DNA from: G965222505 sp965222505
Lineage (GTDB): Bacteria; Bacteroidota; Rhodothermia; Rhodothermales; DATKEJ01
Assembly (NCBI GenBank): GCA_965222505.1
Contig: OZ244956.1
Location: 124,001 to 188,000 of the forward strand
Direction: 5' to 3'
Length of the DNA stretch: 64,000 nt
Shown here in pieces: positions 17,401-25,775 of this stretch. The translations under genes were made by a program, and so were the position numbers. The notes below the pieces were generated by a model. That model was not told the origin of the DNA. It saw only the letters and a list, made by a program, of their open reading frames with translations, and searched no databases. Each line of letters starts with the position of its first letter. The first letter of the stretch is position 1.

Positions 17401-18462
17401 TCAAACCCGTTCCAACCTGACGGGGTACGTCCGGCCAGAGTACCACTGCGGGACGTACAGATTCCCGTCGCGGTCGGCGCAAACGTCGTGGGGGTTCAGG
17501 AAAGTGCCGTCGTATTCGGTGGGTTTGAGGGTACCGTCTTCGAGATACTCAGGGGCGCTGCCACCGGGGGCGGAGACCGCCTTGAAGTTTTCGTCCATGA
17601 CGATGAGGTGGCCGTCGTATTGGCCCCAGGATTTGGTAACGATTACGGCAAAAAAGAGGTTGGTTCCAGAAAGGACGGGGCGGCAAATGTAGTGGCCTTT
17701 CAAGGGGATGGTGTTCAGGAAACTGCCCTCCAAGGTGTAACGGCGGAGTTCGTTTCGGGTACGGGCCGTAACCAAGAGTACCGGATCATTCGGTGTGCGC
17801 AGGTCTATGGCTACACCGTGGCAACATTCGGTTTGGTCATGCCGGTTGCCCTTACCACCGAAGTGCCGTATGTATTCGCCCTTGTGGTTGTACTGGATGA
17901 TGAAGTTTTCCCCGTACCCGTCGGCAATGTAGAAATCGCCATTGGGAGCAACAGCCACCTCGGTGGGCTTGAACTGACTGGCCTTCGTATACCGGCCGGT
18001 TTCTTGCGGGTAATTGATCCGCATCACTTCGTGGCCATCAAGGGTCGTTTTCACGACAAAGTGCCGATCCGTATCCGTGATGAACAAAAACTCGTCTTCC
18101 CCTTCCTCGGTGTGGGTCAGGCCGTGGGCGCCGGGATAATCGTGCCCCCAGGTGCCCAGCACACGCCCGGATTTGTCGTAGATGACGATGTTGTTGTGGG
18201 TGTCGGTGGTCGTCATGAACAGGCGGCCTTGCCGATCTTCGACCATTTCATGGCAGTGCTGCACCGGCACCTGTGCCGGGTCTTGTGCCCCCCAGGCCTT
18301 GTCTACCCGATATCGAAAATCGCCATGCCCGATGATCGGTCCCTCCGTGCGGCGGGGGGCATGGATAAAAAAGGCGGTTGGCCAGGCCAGGGCAGCCCCG
18401 GCTGCACCTAAAGCATGTTGCACAAAACGCCGGCGGGTAGAGGTGCTCGAAAAGGGATTCAT
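17401..18462 (-). CDS. Tat-exported NHL-repeat beta-propeller protein
   Basis: 353 residues with a twin-arginine signal (STRRRFVQHALGAAGAALAW, residues 7-26). The rest consists of NHL/6-bladed propeller repeats: HEMVEDRQGRLFMTTTD, EVAVAPNGDFYIADGYGENFI, GVAIDLRTPNDPVLLVTARTRNELRRYTLEG, NPHDVCADRDGNLYVPQW. The combination resembles peptidyl-alpha-hydroxyglycine lyase-like and related periplasmic propellers, in which folded, often metal-containing, proteins use Tat. His residues (VQHCHEM, ECCHGVAID, NPHDVC) at blade starts could bind metal; this is inference. It is separated from the hemolysin III gene upstream by 68 bp. Confidence 0.8.
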   Translation of the reverse strand: MNPFSSTSTRRRFVQHALGAAGAALAWPTAFFIHAPRRTEGPIIGHGDFRYRVDKAWGAQDPAQVPVQHCHEMVEDRQGRLFMTTTDTHNNIVIYDKSGRVLGTWGHDYPGAHGLTHTEEGEDEFLFITDTDRHFVVKTTLDGHEVMRINYPQETGRYTKASQFKPTEVAVAPNGDFYIADGYGENFIIQYNHKGEYIRHFGGKGNRHDQTECCHGVAIDLRTPNDPVLLVTARTRNELRRYTLEGSFLNTIPLKGHYICRPVLSGTNLFFAVIVTKSWGQYDGHLIVMDENFKAVSAPGGSAPEYLEDGTLKPTEYDGTFLNPHDVCADRDGNLYVPQWYSGRTYPVRLERV

Positions 18463-18504
18463 GGCAAGAAGGTAGGGAGACGGGCAACAGCGGAGTGAAC
18501 AGCC

Positions 18505-18537
18505 GTTTACGCTTGAATGTCAGTACGCCCTCAGGCA
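18505..18537. repeat. Degenerate match to the right end of the 219 bp element
   Basis: The stretch beginning GTTTACGCTT matches the right terminus of the two MITE-like copies at 25 of 31 ungapped positions, and like copy 1 it carries a gene's stop codon (hemolysin III, 18531-18533). No matching left end was seen about 200 bp away, so it could be a decayed solo end or chance. Confidence 0.3.
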
Positions 18538-19172
18538 TAGGGAATGATGTATAGTAGCACGGCAAAGTAGTGGCAGAGGCAACCGCCTAGCACGAAGAGA
18601 TGCCAGACCGCGTGGAAATACGGCCGCTGGTCTTTCACGTAGAAAAACACACCGGCTGTATAAAATAACCCGCCGGCCAGTATCCAGAGCATCCCTGGCA
18701 ACGGCACGGCCTGAATCATGGGCTTGACGGCCAACACCGCCATCCATCCCATCCCCAGATAGAACAAGACGACCACTTTGCTGTACCGGCTTGACGAGAA
18801 GAGCTTGAACAGAATGCCCAGTACGGCACACAACCAGATTGCCGAGAACAGGGTCCATCCCCAGTTGCCGCGCATCAGCACGAGGGTGAACGGGGTATAC
18901 GTCCCCGCAATCAACAGGAAAATAGCGACGTGGTCCAGCTTTTTGAGGATCAGTTTGACCGATGTGCTACGTGCGCTATGATAAAGCGTCGAGGCCGTGA
19001 ACATAAACATCATGGTTGCGCTGTAAATGCTGCAACTCACGATGTGCCAGGCACTTCCAAACCAGGCGGCCAGCACGATCAGCACGGAAGCACCGGCTGC
19101 GCTTAGAACTAGCCCCGCTCCGTGGGTGAGGCTGTTGGCGATTTCCTCGTAGTGTGTTTGATGACGGCTCAT
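18531..19172 (-). CDS. Hemolysin III (PAQR family) seven-helix membrane protein
   Basis: 213 residues with seven hydrophobic segments. The family pattern is present: HYEEIANSLTHGAGLVLSAAG at the start, TASTLYHS (Ser/His of the metal site), KLDHVAIFLLIAGTYTPF, and AVWHLFVLGGCLCHYFA giving two His four turns apart. These residues form the zinc-binding, hydrolase-like site of PAQR/AdipoR proteins. Bacterial members affect membrane lipid composition or unsaturated fatty-acid homeostasis; the hemolysin name is historical. The start ATG overlaps (ATGA) the stop of a short duplicate of the cinA 3' end, placing it in the pgsA-pyrE-cinA transcript. Confidence 0.9.
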   Translation of the reverse strand: MSRHQTHYEEIANSLTHGAGLVLSAAGASVLIVLAAWFGSAWHIVSCSIYSATMMFMFTASTLYHSARSTSVKLILKKLDHVAIFLLIAGTYTPFTLVLMRGNWGWTLFSAIWLCAVLGILFKLFSSSRYSKVVVLFYLGMGWMAVLAVKPMIQAVPLPGMLWILAGGLFYTAGVFFYVKDQRPYFHAVWHLFVLGGCLCHYFAVLLYIIPYA

Positions 19173-19315
19173 GTAGAGGCATTGAATAAAAGTCGTTTTG
19201 ATTCCACGCGCAAAATGCCTTCGAGTTGCAACCGAATGATGTTCAACTCCACCGACGTACGCAATCGTGCCAAATAGCGCTTTTTTCGCGTGAAACGACC
19301 TTGGACCGTCAACAT
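19169..19315 (-). pseudogene. Diverged duplicate of the cinA 3' end (48-codon relic)
   Basis: A minus-strand frame from an ATG at 19313-19315 encodes MLTVQGRFTRKKRYLARLRT followed by a segment identical to the CinA C-terminus (LNIIRLQLEGI). CinA itself ends LRLTKQRRLNKVLTSMVG plus that same segment. The relic lies in a different frame just after the cinA stop, and its TGA overlaps the hemolysin III ATG. It is probably the product of a tandem duplication of the cinA tail; it may be untranslated debris or a short coupling peptide. Confidence 0.55.
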
Positions 19316-19393
19316 AACCAAACGGTCCTGTCTGCCACTCAATGTGTAAGGCGAATGCCTTCGAGTTGCAACCGAATGATGTTCAACCCCACC
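19214..19393. repeat. 40 bp direct repeat, 140 bp period, at the cinA 3' end
   Basis: Positions 19214-19253 and 19354-19393 are identical except for one T/C difference. The second copy encodes the true CinA C-terminus; the first belongs to the relic frame. The sequence between the copies has diverged strongly at DNA level yet still gives similar basic peptides. Confidence 0.9.
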
Positions 19394-20604
19394 ATTGAGG
19401 TCAATACTTTGTTCAACCGGCGTTGCTTCGTCAGGCGTAATTTTCGGCTGTAGACCGCGTTCGCATCGACGTAGGCAAACCAGACCGTGCCTACCGGCTT
19501 GTCCGGTGTCCCCCCACCCGGCCCCGCAATCCCGGTCGTACTTACCCCTACATCAGTCTTCATAATGCGCCGGATCCCCTGTGCCATGTGTATGGCGACC
19601 GCTTCGGAGACGGCCCCGTGCGCATTGATAACCTCTGGGGGTACCTTTAAGATCTCTTCCTTTACGGCATTATCATAGGCCACCACCCCGCCCATCACAT
19701 ACGCTGAAGAACCCGGTACATTCGTCAGTCGATCTGCGATCAAGCCACCTGTGCAACTCTCTGCGAGCGCTATGGTGCGTCCTTGATCAACCAGCAATTG
19801 ACCGACAACGGCTTCCAGTGTGTCTCCCTTGGTCCCATAGATATGAGGGCCAATCCTGGAACGGATATAGGCTTCAAAGGCATCCAGCTTTTCCTGTGCC
19901 GGTGCTGCCTCATGACCATGTACCGTAAGCCGTAACCGAACCCCTGTCTCGGCATTGGGCAAGTAGGCCAGCTTTACATTTTTCCCCAGAAACGGCGATA
20001 CATCCCCAATTTTCCGCGCTAAATCGGCCTCTCCGATACCTGCGGTCAGCAAATGGACCTGCTGAATTTCCAGGGTACCCGGCATGGCATGCAATCTGGG
20101 CATGACCTCCTCCTGCATGATGGCCTTCATTTCGTACGGTACACCTGGCATGAGGGCAATGTGCATCAGCCGATCACCGGGATGGGTATACCACAATCCA
20201 GGCGCAGACCCTACTGAATTTCGAAGCACCTCAAATTGCTCTGGGACAACAGCCATCTCGGCACGGGCCGCTGTGAATGCTCGGCCCCGTTGCTTGTAAA
20301 AAGCTTCCAGATGGGCCAACACTTCCGGGTCTGTGCTCATCCCAACGCCGGCATAATCAGCTACTGCTTTTTTCGTTAGATCGTCATGGGTGGGGCCAAG
20401 CCCTCCTGTGATCAACAGCAAGTCAATGTTGCCGTTCAGCCGATTCAGGGTCGAGATAATAGCGGGTGCATCATCTCCGACCGTGATCATCTGCTCTACA
20501 GAAACACCGATGTCATTGAGGCTCTCCCCCATCCAGGATGCATTGGTATTGACAATCTGGCCGATGAGTAATTCATCCCCAACAGTTAACAGCGCTGCTT
20601 GCAT
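19339..20604 (-). CDS. cinA: CinA: MoCF-domain / nicotinamide-mononucleotide deamidase protein
   Basis: 421 residues. The N-terminal MoCF-type domain (AALLTVGDELLIGQIVNTNA, LLLITGGLGPTHDDLTKKAV) corresponds to the ADP-ribose/NAD-linked pyrophosphatase part of CinA. The C-terminal domain (ALAESCTGGLIADRLTNVPGSS, GVVAYDNAVKEEIL, TTGIAGPGGGTPDKPVGTV) is the NMN deamidase module that recycles NMN to NaMN. Both are full length. It follows pyrE after 20 bp and precedes the duplicated tail and hemolysin III, in a minus-strand run that begins with pgsA. The C-terminus itself is part of the 40 bp direct repeat. Confidence 0.95.
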   Translation of the reverse strand: MQAALLTVGDELLIGQIVNTNASWMGESLNDIGVSVEQMITVGDDAPAIISTLNRLNGNIDLLLITGGLGPTHDDLTKKAVADYAGVGMSTDPEVLAHLEAFYKQRGRAFTAARAEMAVVPEQFEVLRNSVGSAPGLWYTHPGDRLMHIALMPGVPYEMKAIMQEEVMPRLHAMPGTLEIQQVHLLTAGIGEADLARKIGDVSPFLGKNVKLAYLPNAETGVRLRLTVHGHEAAPAQEKLDAFEAYIRSRIGPHIYGTKGDTLEAVVGQLLVDQGRTIALAESCTGGLIADRLTNVPGSSAYVMGGVVAYDNAVKEEILKVPPEVINAHGAVSEAVAIHMAQGIRRIMKTDVGVSTTGIAGPGGGTPDKPVGTVWFAYVDANAVYSRKLRLTKQRRLNKVLTSMVGLNIIRLQLEGIRLTH

Positions 20605-20624
20605 AGGGCTAGGTTGAGGTCGGG

Positions 20625-21302
20625 TTATTGCGTATTGCGCTCGGCAGACCAGGCTGCGGGATCGGCCTGCCAGTCCAGAAGGTGTTGACGGGCTGTTTCG
20701 CTTAAGACGCCGGACGCTGAGGCAACATCAACCAACGTGGGAAATGAAGTAAGTGCAGCATAGGAGAAGCCGGAACTAATAAACCGTTGCTCAGCAAGGG
20801 GTAATCCATAGGTAAAAATGGCCAAGACATGCTGCACCTCAACACCGGCATTTTGTACGGCCTGTGCTGCTGCGATGGAAGAACCACCTGTTGAGATCAG
20901 GTCTTCAATAATCACCGCCTGTTGGCCTTCATGCAACCGGCCTTCAATTTGATTCCTGCGGCCATGCGCTTTGGGTTTTGACCGAACGTAGGCCAGGGGT
21001 AAATCCAACAGATCAGCAACCCATGCAGCATGCGGGATACCGGCTGTTGCGGTGCCGACGATAACGTCTGGCTTCAAATCCAGCGCCTTGAGCGTTGAAA
21101 CAAAACCGGCTGCAATCTGCCGACGAAGTTCGGGGTAAGCCAACGTGATGCGGTTATCGCAATAAATGGGCGACTTCAACCCCGAAGCCCAGGTAAAGGG
21201 GTGATCCGGAGACAATATCACAGCTTCAATCTCCAGAAGGGCTTTTGCCAACTTTTGGGCAAGGGATAGCGTCGTAGTCTGTTCCGAGGGCATGTTGTGC
21301 AT
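20625..21302 (-). CDS. pyrE: Orotate phosphoribosyltransferase
   Basis: About 225 residues from the start chosen at 21302 (MHNMPSEQTTTLSLAQKLAK), which is 4 bp after the pgsA stop; a second ATG at 21293 is equally possible. SGLKSPIYCDNRITLAYPELR, VGTATAGIPHAAWVADLLDLPLAYVRSKPKAHG and the PRPP-binding loop AVIIEDLISTGGSSIAAA are the family signatures. It converts orotate and PRPP to orotidine monophosphate in pyrimidine synthesis. Genes pgsA, pyrE and cinA are tightly spaced and probably co-transcribed. Confidence 0.95.
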   Translation of the reverse strand: MHNMPSEQTTTLSLAQKLAKALLEIEAVILSPDHPFTWASGLKSPIYCDNRITLAYPELRRQIAAGFVSTLKALDLKPDVIVGTATAGIPHAAWVADLLDLPLAYVRSKPKAHGRRNQIEGRLHEGQQAVIIEDLISTGGSSIAAAQAVQNAGVEVQHVLAIFTYGLPLAEQRFISSGFSYAALTSFPTLVDVASASGVLSETARQHLLDWQADPAAWSAERNTQ

Positions 21303-21306
21303 CAAT

Positions 21307-21891
21307 TCAGGCGCTTTGCCACCACTTGTAAAGATATAATACACCTGTATAGGCCGTAATCACCACGACGCCCAGTAATAAGAGCAACGTGAAAGGACTG
21401 TATAACACCCAATGCCCGAACGTCTGCAGGCCGGGAAACACGGGGAGTTTTGTAAGGATGAGAAAAACCATCACGTACATCAAAAAGATGAACTGAATGG
21501 TTGTTTTGGCCTTTGCCAGCTTCAGGGTTTCGACTGATTTCTCCCTCCATTCAGCCACCAATCGGAGCCCGGTTACGACCACATCCCGAACCACGATGAT
21601 CCAGATGGCCCACCAGGGAATCCAGGAAGGCTCGGCCATGACCAATGGTAGCACCGCGAATGCGCCCAATACAAGAATCTTATCTGCGAGCGGATCAAGG
21701 AATTTCCCTAAACGGGAACCCGCCTGATATTTTCGGGCGAGCTTCCCATCCCAATAATCCGAGAGGGTTGCCAGGATAAACAGGAAGAGCGCCAACACCA
21801 ACGCCCCCAAAGTACCCCGCAGCATACACCACAAATAGACGGGCGTCAGTATGATCCGGCCAATGGTGAGCGTATTGGGAAGGTACTTCAT
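21307..21891 (-). CDS. pgsA: CDP-diacylglycerol-glycerol-3-phosphate 3-phosphatidyltransferase
   Basis: 194 residues, an integral-membrane CDP-alcohol phosphatidyltransferase. The catalytic motif (DYWDGKLAR, then GSRLGKFLDPLADK) follows the family pattern DxxDGxxAR(x8)GxxxDxxxD, with all three acidic positions and the Arg in place. Five to six hydrophobic segments surround it. It makes phosphatidylglycerophosphate, the first committed step to phosphatidylglycerol and cardiolipin. It is the first gene of the pgsA-pyrE-cinA run; its promoter must be in the 690 bp gap upstream. Confidence 0.94.
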   Translation of the reverse strand: MKYLPNTLTIGRIILTPVYLWCMLRGTLGALVLALFLFILATLSDYWDGKLARKYQAGSRLGKFLDPLADKILVLGAFAVLPLVMAEPSWIPWWAIWIIVVRDVVVTGLRLVAEWREKSVETLKLAKAKTTIQFIFLMYVMVFLILTKLPVFPGLQTFGHWVLYSPFTLLLLLGVVVITAYTGVLYLYKWWQSA

Positions 21892-22580
21892 AGGAGAGCT
21901 TGTGAGGAAGACCGCAATATACGGCCCGCCTTTTTCACATGCTCGTAGGGATCATGTGGAGTTCTAATAGCGCAGGCAAGAGCGTATGTACGTCCCCCAA
22001 ATGCCATGCCTCGCCGCCAGGGATGGCGCGCAGTCAGGAAAGGTCTCATCCCGCCACCACCACCACCATCGGTTATGGTTCCACGCAGGGTTGGAGAAAT
22101 TCAGATCAGCCCGAAAGACGGGATACACATCGTCAGCGGGGGTATTGTAGCCTCCAAAGTCGAAATTGGAAGCCGTTGCATCCAACTGCAAACCCAGCAG
22201 AATACAGGAATCGTTTCCGTTGGCCCTGGTCGGGGTGTGGAAGATCGGGAAGGTGAAGTGGTCGAAGGCTGCTTACATGGTCAATCATCCGGGCCATAGT
22301 GACAGGCTATGTTGTGGAGTATTCCCTGGATCATACCCATGACCTCGAACGAATCTGCCAATCTGACCGAAGCCTATTTCCGGCATCGTTCTTGATCATC
22401 AAAAAAATGCCGGCAGGCGTATGCCATATTGTGCGCTCCCTAGCTGGCCTTAACCAGGGACTTACGCAACTTCGCTTAATCTCTCGGCAGGCTTGAACGG
22501 CCTCTTGCCGAAGATTGCGCTAAGCCATGAACCCTTAGCGAACCTTCTGTTTTACACACATAAACTGATTTTATACACCC
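21892..22580. other. 690 bp gap between pgsA and dnaK
   Basis: It contains no complete gene. The minus strand holds a possible decayed coding stretch (see 21964-22300). A CCA-rich microsatellite lies near 22055-22075. A hairpin TCGGCA-GGC/GCC-TGCCGA lies about 22480-22515 in front of dnaK, which might belong to the dnaK leader. No CIRCE-type inverted repeat was found ahead of dnaK, so HrcA control is not supported. Confidence 0.5.
21964..22300 (-). pseudogene. Possible decayed 3' gene fragment
   Basis: The minus strand reads protein-like sequence for about 100 codons: FTFPIFHTPTRANGNDSC, LLGLQLDATASNFDFGGYN, TPADDVYPVFRADLNFSN, then WNHNRWWWWWRDETFPDC and a stop at 21964. An in-frame TAA occurs upstream while protein-like sequence (MARMIDHVSS) continues in another frame, suggesting a frameshifted remnant. 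No family was recognised, and ordinary non-coding sequence remains possible. Confidence 0.25.
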
Positions 22581-24485
22581 ATGGGTAAGATCATTGGAAT
22601 TGACCTGGGCACAACCAACTCTGTGGTAGCCGTCATGGAAGGCAATGAGCCGACCGTGATCAACAATGCCGAGGGGGCACGAACCACACCGTCGGTTGTT
22701 GCTTACAAAAAAGACGGCGAGCGCCTCGTGGGTGCGCCGGCTAAACGACAAGCCATTACCAATCCCCAACAGACTATTTTCTCGGCCAAGCGCTTCATGG
22801 GACGCAAGTTCAACGAAGTGACCGAAGAAATCAAAACCATCCCCTACGAAGTCGTCAAAGGAGACAACGACACGGCCCGTATCAAGATCATGGACCGGGT
22901 CTACACGCCACAAGAAATCTCGGCGATGGTCCTCCAAAAACTGAAGCAAACCGCCGAAGACTACCTGGGCAAAAAAGTAACCGAGGCGGTAATTACCGTT
23001 CCGGCCTATTTCAACGATGCCCAACGGAAAGCCACCAAGGAAGCCGGTGAAATCGCCGGCCTCACGGTCAAACGGATCATCAACGAACCCACTGCCGCAG
23101 CATTGGCTTACGGTCTGGACAAAACCCACGACCAAAAAATCGCAGTCTATGACCTCGGAGGCGGAACCTACGACATCTCCATCATGGAACTTGGCGACGG
23201 CGTGTTTGAAGTCAAAAGCACCAATGGGGATACCCACCTCGGCGGGGACGACTTCGACCAGGTCCTGATTGACCATATTGCCGACACCTTCAAAAAAGAC
23301 GAAGGCATTGACCTCCGCACCGACCCCATGGCCCTGCAACGGCTCAAGGAAGCCGCTGAAAAAGCCAAGGTGGAACTCTCCAGCGCCCAGCAAACCACGA
23401 TTAACCTGCCGTTTATTACCGCAACTGCGGACGGGCCCAAGCACTTGAACCTGGACCTCACACGGGCCCGGTTTGAAAAGCTGGTGGATCGTCTGGTGAA
23501 GCGTACCATCCCCCCCATGAAAAAAGCCCTCAAGGATGCCGGTTACCAAACCTCCGACATCGACGAGGTCATTCTGGTGGGCGGTTCCACGCGGATTCCC
23601 AAGATTCAGGAAACGGTGGAAACCTTCTTCGGCAAGAAACCGAACCGGTCCGTCAACCCGGATGAAGTGGTTGCCGTTGGGGCTGCCATTCAAGGGGGCG
23701 TCCTCTCCGGCGATGTGTCAGACGTGCTCCTGCTGGACGTAACCCCCCTAAACCTCGGCATCGAGACCCTGGGGGGCGTTATGACGGTGCTGATCCCATC
23801 CAACACGACCATCCCCACACGCAAAAGCGAAATCTTCTCGACGGCAGCCGATAGCCAACCCTCGGTAGACATCCACGTGCTGCAAGGGGAACGGCCAATG
23901 GCGCATCAGAACCGGAAGCTCGGGCGGTTTATCCTCGATGGCATCCCCCCCGCCCCGCGCGGCGTACCGCAAATTGAAGTGACCTTCGATATGGACGCCA
24001 ACGGCATCCTGAGTGTATCGGCCAAGGACAGTGCCACCGGCAAAGAGCAAACCATCCGCATCGAGGCCTCAAGCGGCTTAACCGATGCCGAAATCGAAGC
24101 CATGCGCCGGGAAGCCCGTGAAAATGCCGCCGACGATGAAAAAGCCCGCAAAGAAATCGAACTCCTGAACCAGGCCGATAGCCTGATCTTCAGTACCGAG
24201 AAAAACCTGGGCGAATTTGGCGACAAACTCTCGGCCGACAAGAAGGCTAAAATCGAAGCCGGACTCGAACGCCTCAAGGAAGCCCACAAAACCCGCAGCG
24301 TACCCGATGTTGAATCGGCGATGGAGCAACTGAACCAGGCCTGGAATGATGCCAGCCAGGAGATGTATGCCGCCCAGCAGACTGCTGCCGAAGGAGCCGC
24401 ACCCGGCCCCGAAGCAGAGGCCAATGAAGCCGCCGAAGACGTCCACGACGTGGACTTCGAAGTGGTAGATGAAGAAAAAAGCTAA
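22581..24485 (+). CDS. dnaK: Hsp70 chaperone DnaK
   Basis: 634 residues, full length. The actin-like ATPase signatures IIGIDLGTTNSVVAVMEG, VYDLGGGTYDISIMELG and VILVGGSTRIPKIQ are intact, followed by the linker DVLLLDVTPLNLGIET, the substrate-binding beta domain and a helical lid. The C-terminus is AEDVHDVDFEVVDEEK, close to the EVDFEEV tail that contacts co-chaperones. It binds exposed hydrophobic segments and cycles with DnaJ and GrpE, neither of which is encoded here. Monocistronic, ended by a strong terminator. The start ATG at 22581 is immediately followed by GKIIGIDLG. Confidence 0.98.
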   Translation: MGKIIGIDLGTTNSVVAVMEGNEPTVINNAEGARTTPSVVAYKKDGERLVGAPAKRQAITNPQQTIFSAKRFMGRKFNEVTEEIKTIPYEVVKGDNDTARIKIMDRVYTPQEISAMVLQKLKQTAEDYLGKKVTEAVITVPAYFNDAQRKATKEAGEIAGLTVKRIINEPTAAALAYGLDKTHDQKIAVYDLGGGTYDISIMELGDGVFEVKSTNGDTHLGGDDFDQVLIDHIADTFKKDEGIDLRTDPMALQRLKEAAEKAKVELSSAQQTTINLPFITATADGPKHLNLDLTRARFEKLVDRLVKRTIPPMKKALKDAGYQTSDIDEVILVGGSTRIPKIQETVETFFGKKPNRSVNPDEVVAVGAAIQGGVLSGDVSDVLLLDVTPLNLGIETLGGVMTVLIPSNTTIPTRKSEIFSTAADSQPSVDIHVLQGERPMAHQNRKLGRFILDGIPPAPRGVPQIEVTFDMDANGILSVSAKDSATGKEQTIRIEASSGLTDAEIEAMRREARENAADDEKARKEIELLNQADSLIFSTEKNLGEFGDKLSADKKAKIEAGLERLKEAHKTRSVPDVESAMEQLNQAWNDASQEMYAAQQTAAEGAAPGPEAEANEAAEDVHDVDFEVVDEEKS

Positions 24486-24505
24486 ACGATCCCAAGATCC
24501 ATCAG

Positions 24506-24539
24506 AAAGGCCCGGGGTGAATCACCTCGGGCCTTTTTT
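24506..24539 (+). terminator. Intrinsic terminator of dnaK
   Basis: The stem AAAGGCCCGGGG/CCTCGGGCCTTT contains one G-T wobble and is followed by a T-run, 20 bp after the dnaK stop. Confidence 0.9.
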
Positions 24540-24654
24540 GTCAGATAATCATACCCGTTCTTCAACAAAGTTGTGCACGCAGATTTTCCCGCGTGTCACG
24601 GTGCGTGCGCAACTGGCTTGAAGTACTGGATAGACCTTCTGATACGCCTGAACA

Positions 24655-25749
24655 TCAGAAAGCTGTTCTTAGCCCTGCACGTACTTCAAAGCCTTCCAGA
24701 TCACCAAGCTGATACATAAACTGTAGGGGGAGTTGGATATGCTCTGAAAGAGGTACGTCCAACCCTAGACCGGCGCCATATAACAGGCTCACATCTGGCA
24801 AAAATTGCACTTCATCGAATTGCCGCACTTCTCCGAGGAGTCTTACGTAGAAGTTATTCCCCACGCGCACCCGGTTTTGGAGAAAGACTTCCAGTTGGTT
24901 GGGTGTGGTTTTAATGGCCTCCTCAACCAATGCTCCTCCTGAAGCAGCAACACTGTTTTTGGCCCGGCTCCGGAAACGCCCGACCAGGGAAAATAGATTT
25001 GAGGGCAGCCGGTGCTGCAGTTGAACCGTTGCGACCACTTTATTGCCCGACTGAAAAAACTCGGTTTCCCCGAGGACATCGGCTTCATAGGTGGTATAGG
25101 TCACGTCGCCAGACAGGAGAAGCTGCGAACTCAATCGGGTATCAAAACCGGCTGTAACCAAAAGTTCATCTCCGGGATCATAGTCCACCACCATATCTGC
25201 CAGTGGACGAAACGGCTCCCGGCGTTGATAGGCAACACCAAGGCCCAGGGCCAGTTGGTCGCCCAAGGGGAAAGCAACCGTGAGACCCGGCGTATAGCCT
25301 AGCCCTTGCCCAAGGCTTGGGGTCCTGAAATTAAACAAGGACTGGCTGATGACGGACAACGTTACAAATTCCTCCGGTGTAACCTCACTTTTCCCGCTGG
25401 GCAGATTGGCCCCCAGGTTCAGCATGACGCTGGCATTGCCAACTGGAATATTGTAACTCAGGTCCAACTGGGTATCGCCAATCCCAGCGAGTGATTCCAG
25501 GGCATCCCCTTCCACATTGGCCCCACTGACCCGCGCACTTAACCCAATGTTTTGGCTAAAAGGGATATAGAGGCTAAAAAGGGCACTGATCTCCGTGACC
25601 TGATTGTTGTTGAGTTCAAACTGTTGATAGGTGGGCATCAAGCTCCACTGTACGGGTAAGCGTTGCCCGGCCAGCCATTGAGGTTCGACCTGCCCCCATG
25701 CATTCCAGACGGGGGCAAACACAAGCAGAAGCAATAGAAATCGTGCCAT
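24655..25749 (-). CDS. Outer-membrane beta-barrel protein
   Basis: 364 residues with signal peptide MARFLLLLLVFAPVWNAWGQ. The mature part is a series of amphipathic strands with alternating hydrophobic residues (ALFSLYIPFSQNIGLSARVSG, TQLDLSYNIPVGNASVMLNLGANLPSGK, LALGLGVAYQRREPFRP), ending in a terminal aromatic strand RAGLRTAF typical of Bam-inserted barrels. It resembles small transporter/meta-pathway-type barrels, but the family is not certain. It is the last gene of a three-gene run with the anchor-domain protein (26 bp gap) and the CsgG-like lipoprotein, and may be the outer-membrane component of that system. Confidence 0.78.
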   Translation of the reverse strand: MARFLLLLLVFAPVWNAWGQVEPQWLAGQRLPVQWSLMPTYQQFELNNNQVTEISALFSLYIPFSQNIGLSARVSGANVEGDALESLAGIGDTQLDLSYNIPVGNASVMLNLGANLPSGKSEVTPEEFVTLSVISQSLFNFRTPSLGQGLGYTPGLTVAFPLGDQLALGLGVAYQRREPFRPLADMVVDYDPGDELLVTAGFDTRLSSQLLLSGDVTYTTYEADVLGETEFFQSGNKVVATVQLQHRLPSNLFSLVGRFRSRAKNSVAASGGALVEEAIKTTPNQLEVFLQNRVRVGNNFYVRLLGEVRQFDEVQFLPDVSLLYGAGLGLDVPLSEHIQLPLQFMYQLGDLEGFEVRAGLRTAF

Positions 25750-25775
25750 AACGGTTCGGCTGTTGGGTCTGTTGT

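Noticed and set aside
17347..18411. 354-codon plus-strand frame opposite the NHL-repeat gene
   Set aside because: The minus-strand product has a Tat signal and regular propeller repeats, while this frame has no recognisable motif; it is a shadow.
22441..22580. CIRCE (HrcA) element ahead of dnaK
   Set aside because: No TTAGCACTC/GAGTGCTAA inverted repeat is present, so HrcA regulation is not supported.
22476..23693. 405-codon open frame antisense to dnaK
   Set aside because: It lies entirely opposite a fully conserved dnaK, its translation is glycine- and phenylalanine-rich shadow sequence without family features, and long antisense frames are common over codon-biased genes.
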